From Oscillospiraceae bacterium (lineage in GTDB: Bacteria; Bacillota; Clostridia; Oscillospirales; Oscillospiraceae), in assembly GCA_017480395.1 (NCBI GenBank), contig JAFVAS010000099.1:1-11623 (forward strand): 11,623 nt of DNA. Reading direction: 5' to 3'. Positions 1 to 6,996 of this stretch are shown here, one piece after another (within the stretch, counting starts at the first letter, position 1; every line of letters starts with the position of its first letter). The notes beneath the pieces are model-generated. The model worked only from the letters and a program-made list of their open reading frames with translations. It searched no databases and was not told the DNA's origin. Made by a program: the position numbers and the translations under genes.

Positions 1-34
1 ATTTCTTGTTTTTCTTTTTTTCGGCTCTCCCGCG

Positions 35-63
35 TTGACAAAGCGGCAAAACTGTTGTAATGT
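35..63 (+). promoter_or_regulatory. Probable sigma-A promoter of the exonuclease gene
   Basis: A perfect -35 box TTGACA lies at 35-40. Two -10 readings are possible: TGTAAT at 56-61 (5 of 6 to consensus, but a short 15-nt spacer) or TAATGT at 58-63 (poorer match, ideal 17-nt spacer). Either would start transcription at about 68-71, on or just before the ATG at 71, leaving almost no leader. The T-rich stretch at 1-21 may be the tail of an upstream terminator whose stem is outside the window. The boxes are seen; promoter activity is inferred. Confidence 0.5.
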
Positions 64-70
64 GGACAGC

Positions 71-1129
71 ATGAGTTACGTTTTTTTTGATTTGGAATGG
101 AATCAGGGGTATCCCCGCTCCGAGGCGGATAAGCTGGACGAGATCATTCAGATCGGCGCCTACCGCCTGGAGGACTGGCGCGCCGAGGGGGAGGCGTTCT
201 CCGCCTACGTCCGGCCCACCATCCACCGCAAGCTGCACCACCGGGTGCGGAAAATGCTGCCCTTGGATCAGAAGGAGCTGTTCCGCGCTGACCGCTTCCC
301 GGAGGTCGCCACCGCCTTTTTTGAATGGTGCGGGGAGGATGCCACCTTTTTCACCTGGGGTCCCAGCGACGCCCGGGTGCTCGACCTGAACCTGATCTGG
401 TACGGCATGGAGGAGTACCTCTCCCTGGAGATCTACGACCTGCAGCGGGCCTTCGACCTGATGATCATGGGCACCGACCAGCAGACCGCCCTGAAGGACG
501 CGGTGGAGGCGCTGGGCCTTGCCTCGCTGCTGGAGTTCCACGACGCCGGAAACGACGCCTACTACACCGCCCGCATCGGCGCGGCCATGATCGAGCGGCT
601 GGGGGAGCTGCCATCCGCCGCGGAGCTGGCCCAGCGGGAGCGGGAGCTGAGCCGTCAGCGCCGGGAGCGGGCCGCCCAGGCCGCCGCGCTGGAGCTGGAG
701 CGGGTGTTTGCGGAGGAGGAGCCGCTGCTGGATCGGGACTGCGGCCTCTTCGCCGCCGAGGGGGACTGCCTCCGGAGCCGGAACGCCCGGGTGTTCCGCT
801 GCCCCAAGTGCGAGAACATGCTGTGCAACGGCAACTGGTATCAGCTGGGGGAGCAGTATGTGGCCCGGAGCCGCTGTATGGAGCACGGCCGCTTTTACAC
901 CATCCTGCGCCAGGAGCCGGAGGAGCAGGGCGTCCGGGGCCGCTGCCGGGTTTTCAACGACGAGGTGCTGCCCGCCGGACTGTTCAGCCTGTGCAAGCTG
1001 GGCGGGGAGGTCATCACCGTGCGCAAGCTGCCCCGCAAGCGCAAGCGCGCCCACAACCGCAAGCGCAGCCGCACCCGCACAAAGACCCTCACCGTCAAGC
1101 CGGCGGAGGGGAAGCAGAAGGAGCGCTGA
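71..1129 (+). CDS. DEDDh-family 3'-5' exonuclease with C-terminal Cys cluster
   Basis: The 352-residue protein begins with an RNase T/DnaQ-like exonuclease fold, which removes nucleotides from 3' ends with two metal ions. The acidic motifs are visible: D7-L-E9 (motif I), W96-G-P-S-D100 (motif II) and H157-D-A-G-N-D162 (motif III of the DEDDh type). The nuclease domain spans about 1-175. A charged helical linker follows (about 178-222), then a cysteine cluster (C244-x2-C247, C252, C269, H272, C292) that could bind zinc, and a tail from about 320 rich in Arg and Lys that probably contacts nucleic acid. The reading frame extends upstream to a TTG at 35, but that codon is the -35 box, and family members begin just before the FDLE motif, so ATG 71 is preferred. 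Only a weak GGA precedes it. The substrate (RNA or DNA) cannot be told. It resembles KapD-like exonucleases; the fold is confident, the role is not. Confidence 0.85.
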   Translation: MSYVFFDLEWNQGYPRSEADKLDEIIQIGAYRLEDWRAEGEAFSAYVRPTIHRKLHHRVRKMLPLDQKELFRADRFPEVATAFFEWCGEDATFFTWGPSDARVLDLNLIWYGMEEYLSLEIYDLQRAFDLMIMGTDQQTALKDAVEALGLASLLEFHDAGNDAYYTARIGAAMIERLGELPSAAELAQRERELSRQRRERAAQAAALELERVFAEEEPLLDRDCGLFAAEGDCLRSRNARVFRCPKCENMLCNGNWYQLGEQYVARSRCMEHGRFYTILRQEPEEQGVRGRCRVFNDEVLPAGLFSLCKLGGEVITVRKLPRKRKRAHNRKRSRTRTKTLTVKPAEGKQKER

Positions 1130-1181
1130 AGGAAGCGGCTTTTTCTCCGACGAATCAGTATTTACAGAAGGAGCAGCAAAT

Positions 1182-1847
1182 ATGAAGTATGAAGTTTCAA
1201 TTGATGATCGTCTTTTCGATGTATACCCTGAGATTCGTTTAGGGCTTTTGTCATTTCATGCTGACATAAAAGTGACGGATGAAGTCTTTTGGTCATATAT
1301 GAATGATGAGGTCTTGCCAAAAATCCGGGCAGATATTGAGGGCAAGGAGTGGAGCCAAATATCCGGAATTCGAGGCAGCCGTGCTGCTTATAAAGCGTTT
1401 GGAAGGAATCCCGGAAGATACAGGGTCTCATCAGAAGCATTGATTCGCAGAATACGTCGAGGAGATGAACTGTACCACATTAATTCTGTGGTTGATGTCA
1501 ACAACTTGATATCAGTAGAAAGCGGCCTTTCAGTCGGGTCATATGATCTGAGTAAAATTCATGGAGCAATTACGCTTCGCAAAGCAGAACATGGCGAGGG
1601 CTATTCTGGCATTGGAAAAGACTTTCTTGATATGGAGAATATGCTGGTACTGGCTGATGATGAGGGGATCTTCGGTTCTTCTATGTCTGACTCCACAAGA
1701 GCTATGGTTACAGAAGAAGCCCATGATATTCTTGTCGTCATTTATTGCTTTGAGAACGATATTGATCTTGAGCATTTATTGGATCATGCGAAAAAAGCAT
1801 TCGAACAATTTGCTTCCGTATCAGAAACAGAAATCTGGATCGTATAA
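1182..1847 (+). CDS. Stand-alone B3/B4 tRNA-binding-domain protein
   Basis: The 221-residue protein matches the B3/B4 domain found in the beta subunit of phenylalanyl-tRNA synthetase, where it forms the editing site that hydrolyses mischarged Tyr-tRNA(Phe). Recognisable blocks are the R-x-A-Y-K-A-F-G segment, the S-S-E-A-L-I-R-R-I helix, V-D-V-N-N-L-I-S followed by S-G-L-S-V-G-S-Y-D, then L-R-x-A-x-x-G-E and the closing S-D-S-x-R-A-M-V-T segment. It covers nearly the whole protein, with no synthetase core. Stand-alone members (COG3382-like) are widespread but their function is largely unproven; tRNA editing or tRNA binding is inference. The ATG at 1182 has a good ribosome binding site, AGAAGGAG at 1166-1173, eight bases away. 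The gene is far more AT-rich than its neighbours (23 of 60 G/C at 1201-1260 against 42 of 60 at 481-540), which suggests separate ancestry. It follows the exonuclease by 52 nt and ends before a strong hairpin. Confidence 0.85.
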   Translation: MKYEVSIDDRLFDVYPEIRLGLLSFHADIKVTDEVFWSYMNDEVLPKIRADIEGKEWSQISGIRGSRAAYKAFGRNPGRYRVSSEALIRRIRRGDELYHINSVVDVNNLISVESGLSVGSYDLSKIHGAITLRKAEHGEGYSGIGKDFLDMENMLVLADDEGIFGSSMSDSTRAMVTEEAHDILVVIYCFENDIDLEHLLDHAKKAFEQFASVSETEIWIV

Positions 1848-1881
1848 ATTCCAGCTGATCTGATTTGACCCGGATAAACGT

Positions 1882-1920
1882 ATTGGAGCAGACCATACGG
1901 TCTGCTCCAATGTGTTTATA
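1882..1920. terminator. Bidirectional intrinsic terminator
   Basis: A perfect 12-bp inverted repeat pairs 1883-1894 with 1899-1910 around a 4-base ATAC loop, and A1882/T1911 adds a thirteenth pair. On the plus strand a U-rich tail (GTGTTTATATAT) follows; on the minus strand a moderately T-rich run follows. It sits between the convergent ends of the B3/B4 gene (stop 1847) and potD (stop 1936) and probably ends both transcripts. Confidence 0.8.
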
Positions 1921-1935
1921 TATCGTTTTTCGCGC

Positions 1936-3000
1936 TCAGCTGGTCATCAGCCGCACCCACTCGCTGTCATAGAGATCCAGCGTCTCCTGGGGCAGGTTGA
2001 TGAAGGTGTCGGTGTTGGCCAGCAGGGCCTCGTCGGGGTAGGCGATGGGGCTGTTCTTCAGCTCGTCGTCCAGCAGCTCCCGGGCGGCGGAGGAGGGGCA
2101 GTAGTAGCCGATATAGTCCAGGTTCTGGGCCATGACCTCGGGCTGGCACATGAAGTTGATAAAGGCCTCGGCGTTGGCCTTGTTGGACGCCCCCTTGGGG
2201 ATGCACATGGCGTCCACGAAGAGGTTGGTGCCCTCCTTGGGCACGGCGAAGGCCAGGTCGGGATTCTCGTCGATCATGGTGATGGCGTCCCCGGCGTAGT
2301 AGGGGCCGACGGCGGCCTCGCCGCCCTCCAGCTTGTCAAAGATCTGATCCATGACGTAGGACTGCACCAGGGGCTTCTGCTGGATCAGCAGATCGACGGC
2401 CTCGGTGATCTGGGCGGGATCGGTGGTGTTCTGGGAGTAGCCCAGGTATTTCAGGGCGATGCCGATGGCGTCCCGGCTGTTGTCGAACATCAGGATCTGG
2501 CCGGACAGCCCCTCGTCCCAGAGGACGCTCCAGCTGTCGGGCACATAGTCCAGCATGGTGGTGTTGTAGATGATACCGACGGTGCCCCAGGTGTAGGCCA
2601 CGGAGTAGCGGTTGTCGGGGTCGAACTCCAGGCCGCGGTAGGCCTCGTCGATGTTCTCATAGTTGGGTATATTGTCAAAATCCAGCTCCTCCAGCATGTC
2701 CTCCGCGATCATGCGGGAGATCATATAGTCGGACGGGATGATGACATCGTAGTCCGCGCTGCCGCTGGAGAGGATGGAATAGAGCGATTCGTTGTCAGAG
2801 AAGGTTGCGTAGTGGACGGTGATGCCCGTCTGCGCGGTGAATTCATCCAGAAGATCTTCGTCGATATACTCGCCCCAGTTGTAGACGTTGACCACTCCCT
2901 TGTCCGCGTCGCCGCCGCTGCTGCCGCAGCCGGTGAGGGCGAGGACGGTGGTGCACAGCATCACCAGAGAGAGCACGAGGGCAAATACCTTTTTTTTCAT
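1936..3000 (-). CDS. potD: PotD: polyamine ABC transporter substrate-binding lipoprotein
   Basis: This 354-residue extracellular binding protein captures spermidine or putrescine and delivers it to the PotBC permease. Residues 1-24 form a signal peptide (MKKK, hydrophobic core) ending in the lipobox L-T-G-C25, so the mature protein is lipid-anchored. The mature part aligns with E. coli PotD from memory: Y40-N-W42-G-E44-Y near the start, P-S-D-Y92, F-D-P-D-N-x-Y-S-V-A-Y-x-W-G at about 126-139, L-G-Y-S-x-N-T-T-D-P at about 186-195, and F261-V-D263. The conserved Asp of the last motif is kept, while the aromatic positions around it differ (see findings), so the preferred polyamine is uncertain. 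AAAGGGGA at 3008-3015 is a good ribosome binding site. It is the last gene of the potABCD operon, 34 nt after potC, and ends before the shared hairpin. Confidence 0.93.
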   Translation of the reverse strand: MKKKVFALVLSLVMLCTTVLALTGCGSSGGDADKGVVNVYNWGEYIDEDLLDEFTAQTGITVHYATFSDNESLYSILSSGSADYDVIIPSDYMISRMIAEDMLEELDFDNIPNYENIDEAYRGLEFDPDNRYSVAYTWGTVGIIYNTTMLDYVPDSWSVLWDEGLSGQILMFDNSRDAIGIALKYLGYSQNTTDPAQITEAVDLLIQQKPLVQSYVMDQIFDKLEGGEAAVGPYYAGDAITMIDENPDLAFAVPKEGTNLFVDAMCIPKGASNKANAEAFINFMCQPEVMAQNLDYIGYYCPSSAARELLDDELKNSPIAYPDEALLANTDTFINLPQETLDLYDSEWVRLMTS

Positions 3001-3034
3001 TTATCTATCCCCTTTCGGATTTGGAATACGGAAG

Positions 3035-3895
3035 TCAGCCGTCGGCGCGCTTCCAGGCCAGGTCGCGCTTCTGCCGGGCGCGCTCCTGACGCACGGAGTG
3101 GACGTTGACGACGATGAGCACCACCAGCACGATGACGAACACCAGGGTGGACAGGGCGTTGATCTCCGGGGAGATGCGCTTGCGGGTCATGGCGTAGATC
3201 TCCATGGCCAGGGTGGAGGCGCCGCTGCCGGCGGTGAAGTAGGAGATGACGAAGTCGTCCACGCTCATGGTGAAGGCCAGCATGGCGCCGGATAGGATGC
3301 CGGGCATCAGCTCGGGCAGCACCACCTTGCGGAAGGCGTAGCTGGGCTGGGCCCCCAGGTCGAGGGCGGCCTCGTAGAGGTGGGGGTCAAGCTGGTTCAG
3401 CTTGGGCATGACCGAGAGGATGACATAGGGCACGTCGAAGGTGATGTGGGCCAGCAGCAGGGTGCCGAAGCCGGTCTTGAGGGTGACGCCCAGGGCCTTG
3501 CCCAGGGTGGCGTTGAAGGCGCCGAAGGCGAAGACGAAGAGCATCATCAGCGACACGCCGGTGATGATGTCGGCGTTGGTCATGGGGATGTTGTTGATGG
3601 CCATGACCACGGCCCGGGAGCGGCGGCGCATGCTGAAAAAGCCGATGGCGGCCAGGGTGCCCAGCACGGTGGAGATCACCATGGCCAGCACCGAGACCTC
3701 CAGGGTGGTGGCCACGCTGCCCAGGATGCGGGTGTCGTGGAAGAGGTCGGCGTACCAGTGCAGGGAGAAGCCTGTCCAGACGGTGCGGCTCTTGGAGGCG
3801 TTGAAGGAGAAGACGATGAGGACGAAGATGGGGGCGTACATGAAGATCAGGGTGAGGATCATGCACACCCGGGAAAAGACGCCGTTGCGCTTCAT
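3035..3895 (-). CDS. potC: PotC: polyamine ABC transporter permease
   Basis: The 286-residue inner-membrane permease pairs with PotB to form the translocation channel for polyamines. About six hydrophobic segments are visible (around 11-31, 60-85, 97-118, 125-152, 185-210 and 237-256). The cytoplasmic EAA loop that docks onto the ATPase is classical: E165-A-A-L-D-L-G171 followed by V-V-L-P-E-L-M-P-G at 181-189. The C-terminus is basic. The frame is open further upstream to an ATG at 3949, but that would overlap potB by 58 nt and add a non-hydrophobic Arg-rich leader. The ATG at 3895 gives an ATGA overlap with the potB stop, the usual arrangement for translational coupling in this family, so it is chosen. 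Confidence 0.93.
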   Translation of the reverse strand: MKRNGVFSRVCMILTLIFMYAPIFVLIVFSFNASKSRTVWTGFSLHWYADLFHDTRILGSVATTLEVSVLAMVISTVLGTLAAIGFFSMRRRSRAVVMAINNIPMTNADIITGVSLMMLFVFAFGAFNATLGKALGVTLKTGFGTLLLAHITFDVPYVILSVMPKLNQLDPHLYEAALDLGAQPSYAFRKVVLPELMPGILSGAMLAFTMSVDDFVISYFTAGSGASTLAMEIYAMTRKRISPEINALSTLVFVIVLVVLIVVNVHSVRQERARQKRDLAWKRADG

Positions 3896-4740
3896 AGCAT
3901 CACCGCCGTTTCCTCGCCGTCGCCGAAGCGGTTCATAATGGCCATGCACACCAGCACGATGACCATCATCACCAGGGAGACGGCGCTGCCCAGATAGGGG
4001 TTATAGGAGTTGCCGTAGAACTGCATCTCGATCAGGTCGCCCAGCAGCAGGGTCTTGCCGCCGCCCAGCAGCTTGCTGATGGCGAAGGTGGACACCGAGG
4101 GGATGAAGACCATGGTGATGCCGCTGATGACCCCGGGCAGGGAGAGGGGAAAGATGACCCGCCGGAAGACGTTGGCGGAGTTGGCCCCCAGATCCTGGGC
4201 CGCCTCGATGACCCGGGCGTCGATCTTGTCGATGACGTTGTAGATGGGCAGGATCATGAAGGGCAGGTAGTTGTAGACCATGCCCAGCACCACGGCCCCC
4301 TTGGTGTTGATCATGGGGAAGTGGTCGATGTTGGAACCGGTGACGGCGTTGATGAGCTTGAACAGGCCGATGGCGGAAAAGAGCTCGTTGAGGATGCCGG
4401 TGTTCTCCAGCAGGCTCATCCAGGCGTAGGTGCGCAGCAGGAAGTTCATCCACATGGGCAGCATCAGCACCACCAGGGCGATCCGCTTGACGCCGGGGCC
4501 CTCCCGGGTCATCCAGTAGGAGATGGGATAGCCGATGAGCAGGCAGACCAGGGTGGCGATGATGGCCAGCAGGAAGCTGTCCCCAAAGACGCCGGCGTAG
4601 GAGAGCATATTGGAGAAGTTGCCGGTGGAGAACCCGCCCTCCCGGGTGGTGAAGGCGTATCCCACGATGAGGAACATGGGGACGACCACGAAGATGGCCA
4701 TCCAGATGATATAGGGGATGCCCAGAAATTTATTTTTCAT
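3892..4740 (-). CDS. potB: PotB: polyamine ABC transporter permease
   Basis: This 282-residue membrane protein is the partner permease of PotC. Hydrophobic segments lie at about 10-30, 55-75, 86-105, 148-168, 200-222 and 248-269. The EAA loop for ATPase contact is E179-A-A-Q-D-L-G185 followed by V-I-F-P-L-S-L-P-G at 195-203. The segment L-P-M-W-M-N-F-L-L-R-T-Y-A-W (94-107) is a hallmark of PotB-type permeases, supporting the assignment over a generic permease. Length is normal for the family. It starts 10 nt after the potA stop, with a GAGGG ribosome binding site overlapping that stop, and its own stop overlaps the potC start by four bases. Confidence 0.94.
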   Translation of the reverse strand: MKNKFLGIPYIIWMAIFVVVPMFLIVGYAFTTREGGFSTGNFSNMLSYAGVFGDSFLLAIIATLVCLLIGYPISYWMTREGPGVKRIALVVLMLPMWMNFLLRTYAWMSLLENTGILNELFSAIGLFKLINAVTGSNIDHFPMINTKGAVVLGMVYNYLPFMILPIYNVIDKIDARVIEAAQDLGANSANVFRRVIFPLSLPGVISGITMVFIPSVSTFAISKLLGGGKTLLLGDLIEMQFYGNSYNPYLGSAVSLVMMVIVLVCMAIMNRFGDGEETAVML

Positions 4741-4750
4741 GGCGCAGCCC

Positions 4751-5788
4751 TCAGGATTTGTGCATGATGTGGATGTCGTCGGGGGTGAGGGTCATGCCGA
4801 CCTCCTGCCCCACGGCGCGGAACATCGTGGACTGCACCTTCCAGGTGAAGGTGGGGGACTGGATCATCATCTCGTAGTGGATGCCCTTGAAGACGACGCT
4901 CTCCACCACGCCGCGGATGTGGCCCTTCTCCGGGTCGGTGAGGTGCAGATCCTCCGGGCGCACCACCACGTCCACCGGGGCGTTGGTGCCGAAGCCGCTG
5001 TCCAGACAGGGGAAGGTGTGGCCCGCGAAGGTGACCACCTTGTCCTGCACCATGATGCCGTCGATGATGTTGCTCTCGCCGATGAAGTTGGCGACAAACG
5101 CGTTTTTCGGTTCGTTATAAATGTCGGTCGGAGTGCCGATCTGCTGAATTCTGCCCCCGTTCATGACCACGATGGTGTCGCTCATGGTGAGGGCCTCCTC
5201 CTGGTCGTGGGTGACATAGACGAAGGTGATGCCCACCTCCTGCTGGATCTTTTTCAGCTCGATCTGCATGGCCTTGCGCAGCTTGAGATCGAGGGCGCCC
5301 AGCGGCTCGTCCAGCAGCAGCACCTTGGGCCGGTTGACGATGGCCCGGGCGATGGCAATGCGCTGCTGCTGTCCGCCGGAGAGGGAGTTGACGCTGCGCC
5401 GCTCATACCCGGACAGGTTGACCAGCTCCAGCGCCTCGCCCACGCGGCGGCGGATCTCGTCCTCCGGCACCTTGCTGATGCGCAGGCCGAAGGCGATATT
5501 CTCATAAATATTTAAATGAGTGAACAGGGCATACTTCTGAAACACCGTGTTGACCTGCCGCTTGTGGGGCGGCACATCGTTGATGCGCGCGCCGTTGAAC
5601 AGCACGTCGCCGGAGGTCGGCTGCTGGAAGCCGCCGATGATCCGGAGGGTGGTGGTCTTGCCGCAGCCCGACGGGCCGAGCAAGGTGAGAAATTCAGCAT
5701 CGTTGATATAGAGATTGATCGAATCCAGTACGACCTCGCCGTCAAATTCCATGACACAATCAACCAGCCGTATCAGCTCCTTGGACAT
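4751..5788 (-). CDS. potA: PotA: polyamine ABC transporter ATP-binding protein
   Basis: The 345-residue cytoplasmic ATPase powers polyamine import through PotB and PotC. All ABC motifs are present: Walker A G38-P-S-G-C-G-K44-T, Q-loop Q84, signature L136-S-G-G-Q140, Walker B V-L-L-L-D160-E161, D-loop G164-A-L-D167 and switch H194 in Y-V-T-H-D-Q-E-E-A. The Walker A Cys-Gly-Lys form is typical of PotA. Residues after about 240 form the regulatory TOBE-type domain, with the V-R-P-E-D motif at about 276-280. The ATG at 5788 follows a strong GGAGG at 5793-5797. It is the first gene of potABCD and has its own upstream promoter candidate. Confidence 0.95.
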   Translation of the reverse strand: MSKELIRLVDCVMEFDGEVVLDSINLYINDAEFLTLLGPSGCGKTTTLRIIGGFQQPTSGDVLFNGARINDVPPHKRQVNTVFQKYALFTHLNIYENIAFGLRISKVPEDEIRRRVGEALELVNLSGYERRSVNSLSGGQQQRIAIARAIVNRPKVLLLDEPLGALDLKLRKAMQIELKKIQQEVGITFVYVTHDQEEALTMSDTIVVMNGGRIQQIGTPTDIYNEPKNAFVANFIGESNIIDGIMVQDKVVTFAGHTFPCLDSGFGTNAPVDVVVRPEDLHLTDPEKGHIRGVVESVVFKGIHYEMMIQSPTFTWKVQSTMFRAVGQEVGMTLTPDDIHIMHKS

Positions 5789-5851
5789 TTATCCTCCCCC
5801 ATTTCCAAAGTGATTTAATTTGATACAATCTTTTGAGAAAAAGCTCGATTC

Positions 5852-5880
5852 AGTTTACCGTATAGGGGGGCGAAAGTCAA
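5852..5880 (-). promoter_or_regulatory. Probable promoter of the potABCD operon
   Basis: Reading the minus strand, a -35 box TTGACT (complement of 5875-5880, 5 of 6) is followed after exactly 17 nt by a -10 box TAAACT (complement of 5852-5857, 4 of 6). The -35 box overlaps the stop codon of the pseudouridine synthase gene. Transcription would begin near 5845, giving a leader of about 57 nt before potA. No clear terminator is seen after the upstream gene, so read-through into the operon is also possible. The spacer contains a run of six G on the plus strand (5865-5870). Confidence 0.5.
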
Positions 5881-6863
5881 TCGGTTTGCCCCATTTTTTC
5901 CGTCGCCTCCGGAAAATATTTTTCCACGAAGGGAACGCGCGTGACGCGGACGCTTTTTCCGTTGAGATAGGCCAGCTCCCCGGCGTCGGTGGTGAAGCAA
6001 AAGGAGAGGGAATAGCTCCACAGGGCCTGGCGGGTCATGTGGTAGCGGCGGTTGACGCTCTCCCGGCCATACTTGCCGTCCCCCAGCAGGGGGTGGCCGG
6101 CGTGGGCCATCATGGCGCGGATCTGATGGGTGCGGCCGGTGATGAGGTCGCACTCCACCAGGGACAGCTCCCCCCGGGTGGCCAGGGTGCGGTATTTCGT
6201 GATGGCCTTGCGCCCGCCGGGGACGGGTTTGGAGCGGATGCTGACCTGCTTTTTCGCCTCGTCCTTGACCAGAAAGCCCTCCAGCGTCCCGGCGGCGGGG
6301 GAGGGGCGGCCCAGGACGATGCAGAGATAGCGCTTCTCGATCTCCCGGTCCCGGATCTTCTGGTTCATCACCCGCAGGGCCTCGGCGGTCTTGGCGGCGA
6401 TGACGATGCCGCCGGTGTTCCGGTCGATGCGGTTGCACAGGGCCGGGGCGAAGCTGTTCTCCCGGTAGGGGCTCCACTCCTTCTTCTGATAGAGGTAGGC
6501 CTGGATGTGGTTGATGAGGGTGTTGACCTTCTCCGTCTCGTCGGCGTGCACCACCATCCCCGGGGCCTTGTTGACCAGCAGGATCTGGTCGTCCTCATAT
6601 AATATGTCCAGTTTGGGCTTGAAGAGCATGAGGAAGCTGTTCTCCTCGCTGGGGGCGTCGAAGAACTCGTCGTTGATATAGCATTGCAGCACGTCCCCCG
6701 CCTCCAGCCGGTCATCGCGCTGGGCGCGCTTGCCGTTGCGCTTGATGCGCTTGAGGCGGATGTACTTCTGGGCCAGCGGCGCGGGCAGCAGGGGCAGCGC
6801 CTTGGCCAGATAGCGATCCAGCCGCTGTCCCGCGTCGTTTTTGCCGATGATAAGCTCCTTCAA
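5877..6863 (-). CDS. RluA-family pseudouridine synthase
   Basis: This 328-residue enzyme would convert uridine to pseudouridine in rRNA or tRNA. An N-terminal S4 RNA-binding domain covers about 10-62, and the catalytic domain runs from about 85 to the end. The active-site motif is N134-R-I-D137-R-N-T-G-G, with D137 the expected nucleophile; most RluA relatives have H-R-L-D-R there. The second signature, L-I-T-G-R-T-H-Q-I-R-A-M-M-A-H-x-G-H-P-L-x-G-D-x-K-Y-G, is intact at about 220-246. The frame extends to an ATG at 6905, but that lies in the promoter region. A TTG at 6863 preceded by GGGAGGG (complement of 6872-6878) at eight bases is the better start and gives M-K-E-L-I-I. The modified site (RluC-, RluD- or TruC-like) cannot be told. 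Confidence 0.9.
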   Translation of the reverse strand: MKELIIGKNDAGQRLDRYLAKALPLLPAPLAQKYIRLKRIKRNGKRAQRDDRLEAGDVLQCYINDEFFDAPSEENSFLMLFKPKLDILYEDDQILLVNKAPGMVVHADETEKVNTLINHIQAYLYQKKEWSPYRENSFAPALCNRIDRNTGGIVIAAKTAEALRVMNQKIRDREIEKRYLCIVLGRPSPAAGTLEGFLVKDEAKKQVSIRSKPVPGGRKAITKYRTLATRGELSLVECDLITGRTHQIRAMMAHAGHPLLGDGKYGRESVNRRYHMTRQALWSYSLSFCFTTDAGELAYLNGKSVRVTRVPFVEKYFPEATEKMGQTD

Positions 6864-6895
6864 GGCCGATGCCCTCCCGATGATTGATCGAGAGA

Positions 6896-6901
6896 ATTGT
6901 A
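6896..6901 (-). promoter_or_regulatory. Extended -10 promoter of the pseudouridine synthase gene
   Basis: The minus strand carries TGCTACAAT, an extended -10 element: TG, one base, then TACAAT (5 of 6 to TATAAT). The -35 region 17 nt upstream, TTTATT, is poor, as is common with extended -10 sites. Transcription would start near 6889, leaving a leader of about 25 nt that holds the GGGAGGG ribosome binding site before the TTG at 6863. Confidence 0.55.
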
Positions 6902-6938
6902 GCATAAACCGGGGGAAAAATAAATATGGAAAAAACGT

Positions 6939-6967
6939 TTGACAGGGAAAAGCTCTTGGAGTATAAT
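6939..6967 (+). promoter_or_regulatory. Consensus sigma-A promoter of DUF177-rpmF
   Basis: TTGACA at 6939-6944 and TATAAT at 6962-6967 are both perfect consensus boxes, separated by the ideal 17 nt. Transcription would begin near 6974, leaving a short leader of about 23 nt with GAGGTG at 6986-6991 before the ATG at 6997. This is the strongest promoter visible in the window, as expected for a ribosomal protein operon. It is divergent from, and about 40 bp away from, the pseudouridine synthase promoter. Confidence 0.85.
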
Positions 6968-6996
6968 ACAGTTTGTGCCGTTATGCGAGGTGTACT

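Noticed and set aside
1123..1145. Possible terminator after the exonuclease gene
   Set aside because: Only four pairs (CGCT with AGCG) can form before the run of T at 1140-1145. This is too weak to call, and the next gene may be cotranscribed.
1912..3108. Plus-strand open frame of 398 codons opposite potD
   Set aside because: It is antisense to a clearly recognised gene, has low-complexity Val/Gly/His composition, begins within the terminator region and has no ribosome binding site.
3896..3949. Longer potC beginning at the ATG at 3949
   Set aside because: The extra residues are Arg- and Gly-rich and come from the potB 3' end read in another frame; the ATGA overlap start at 3895 fits the family.
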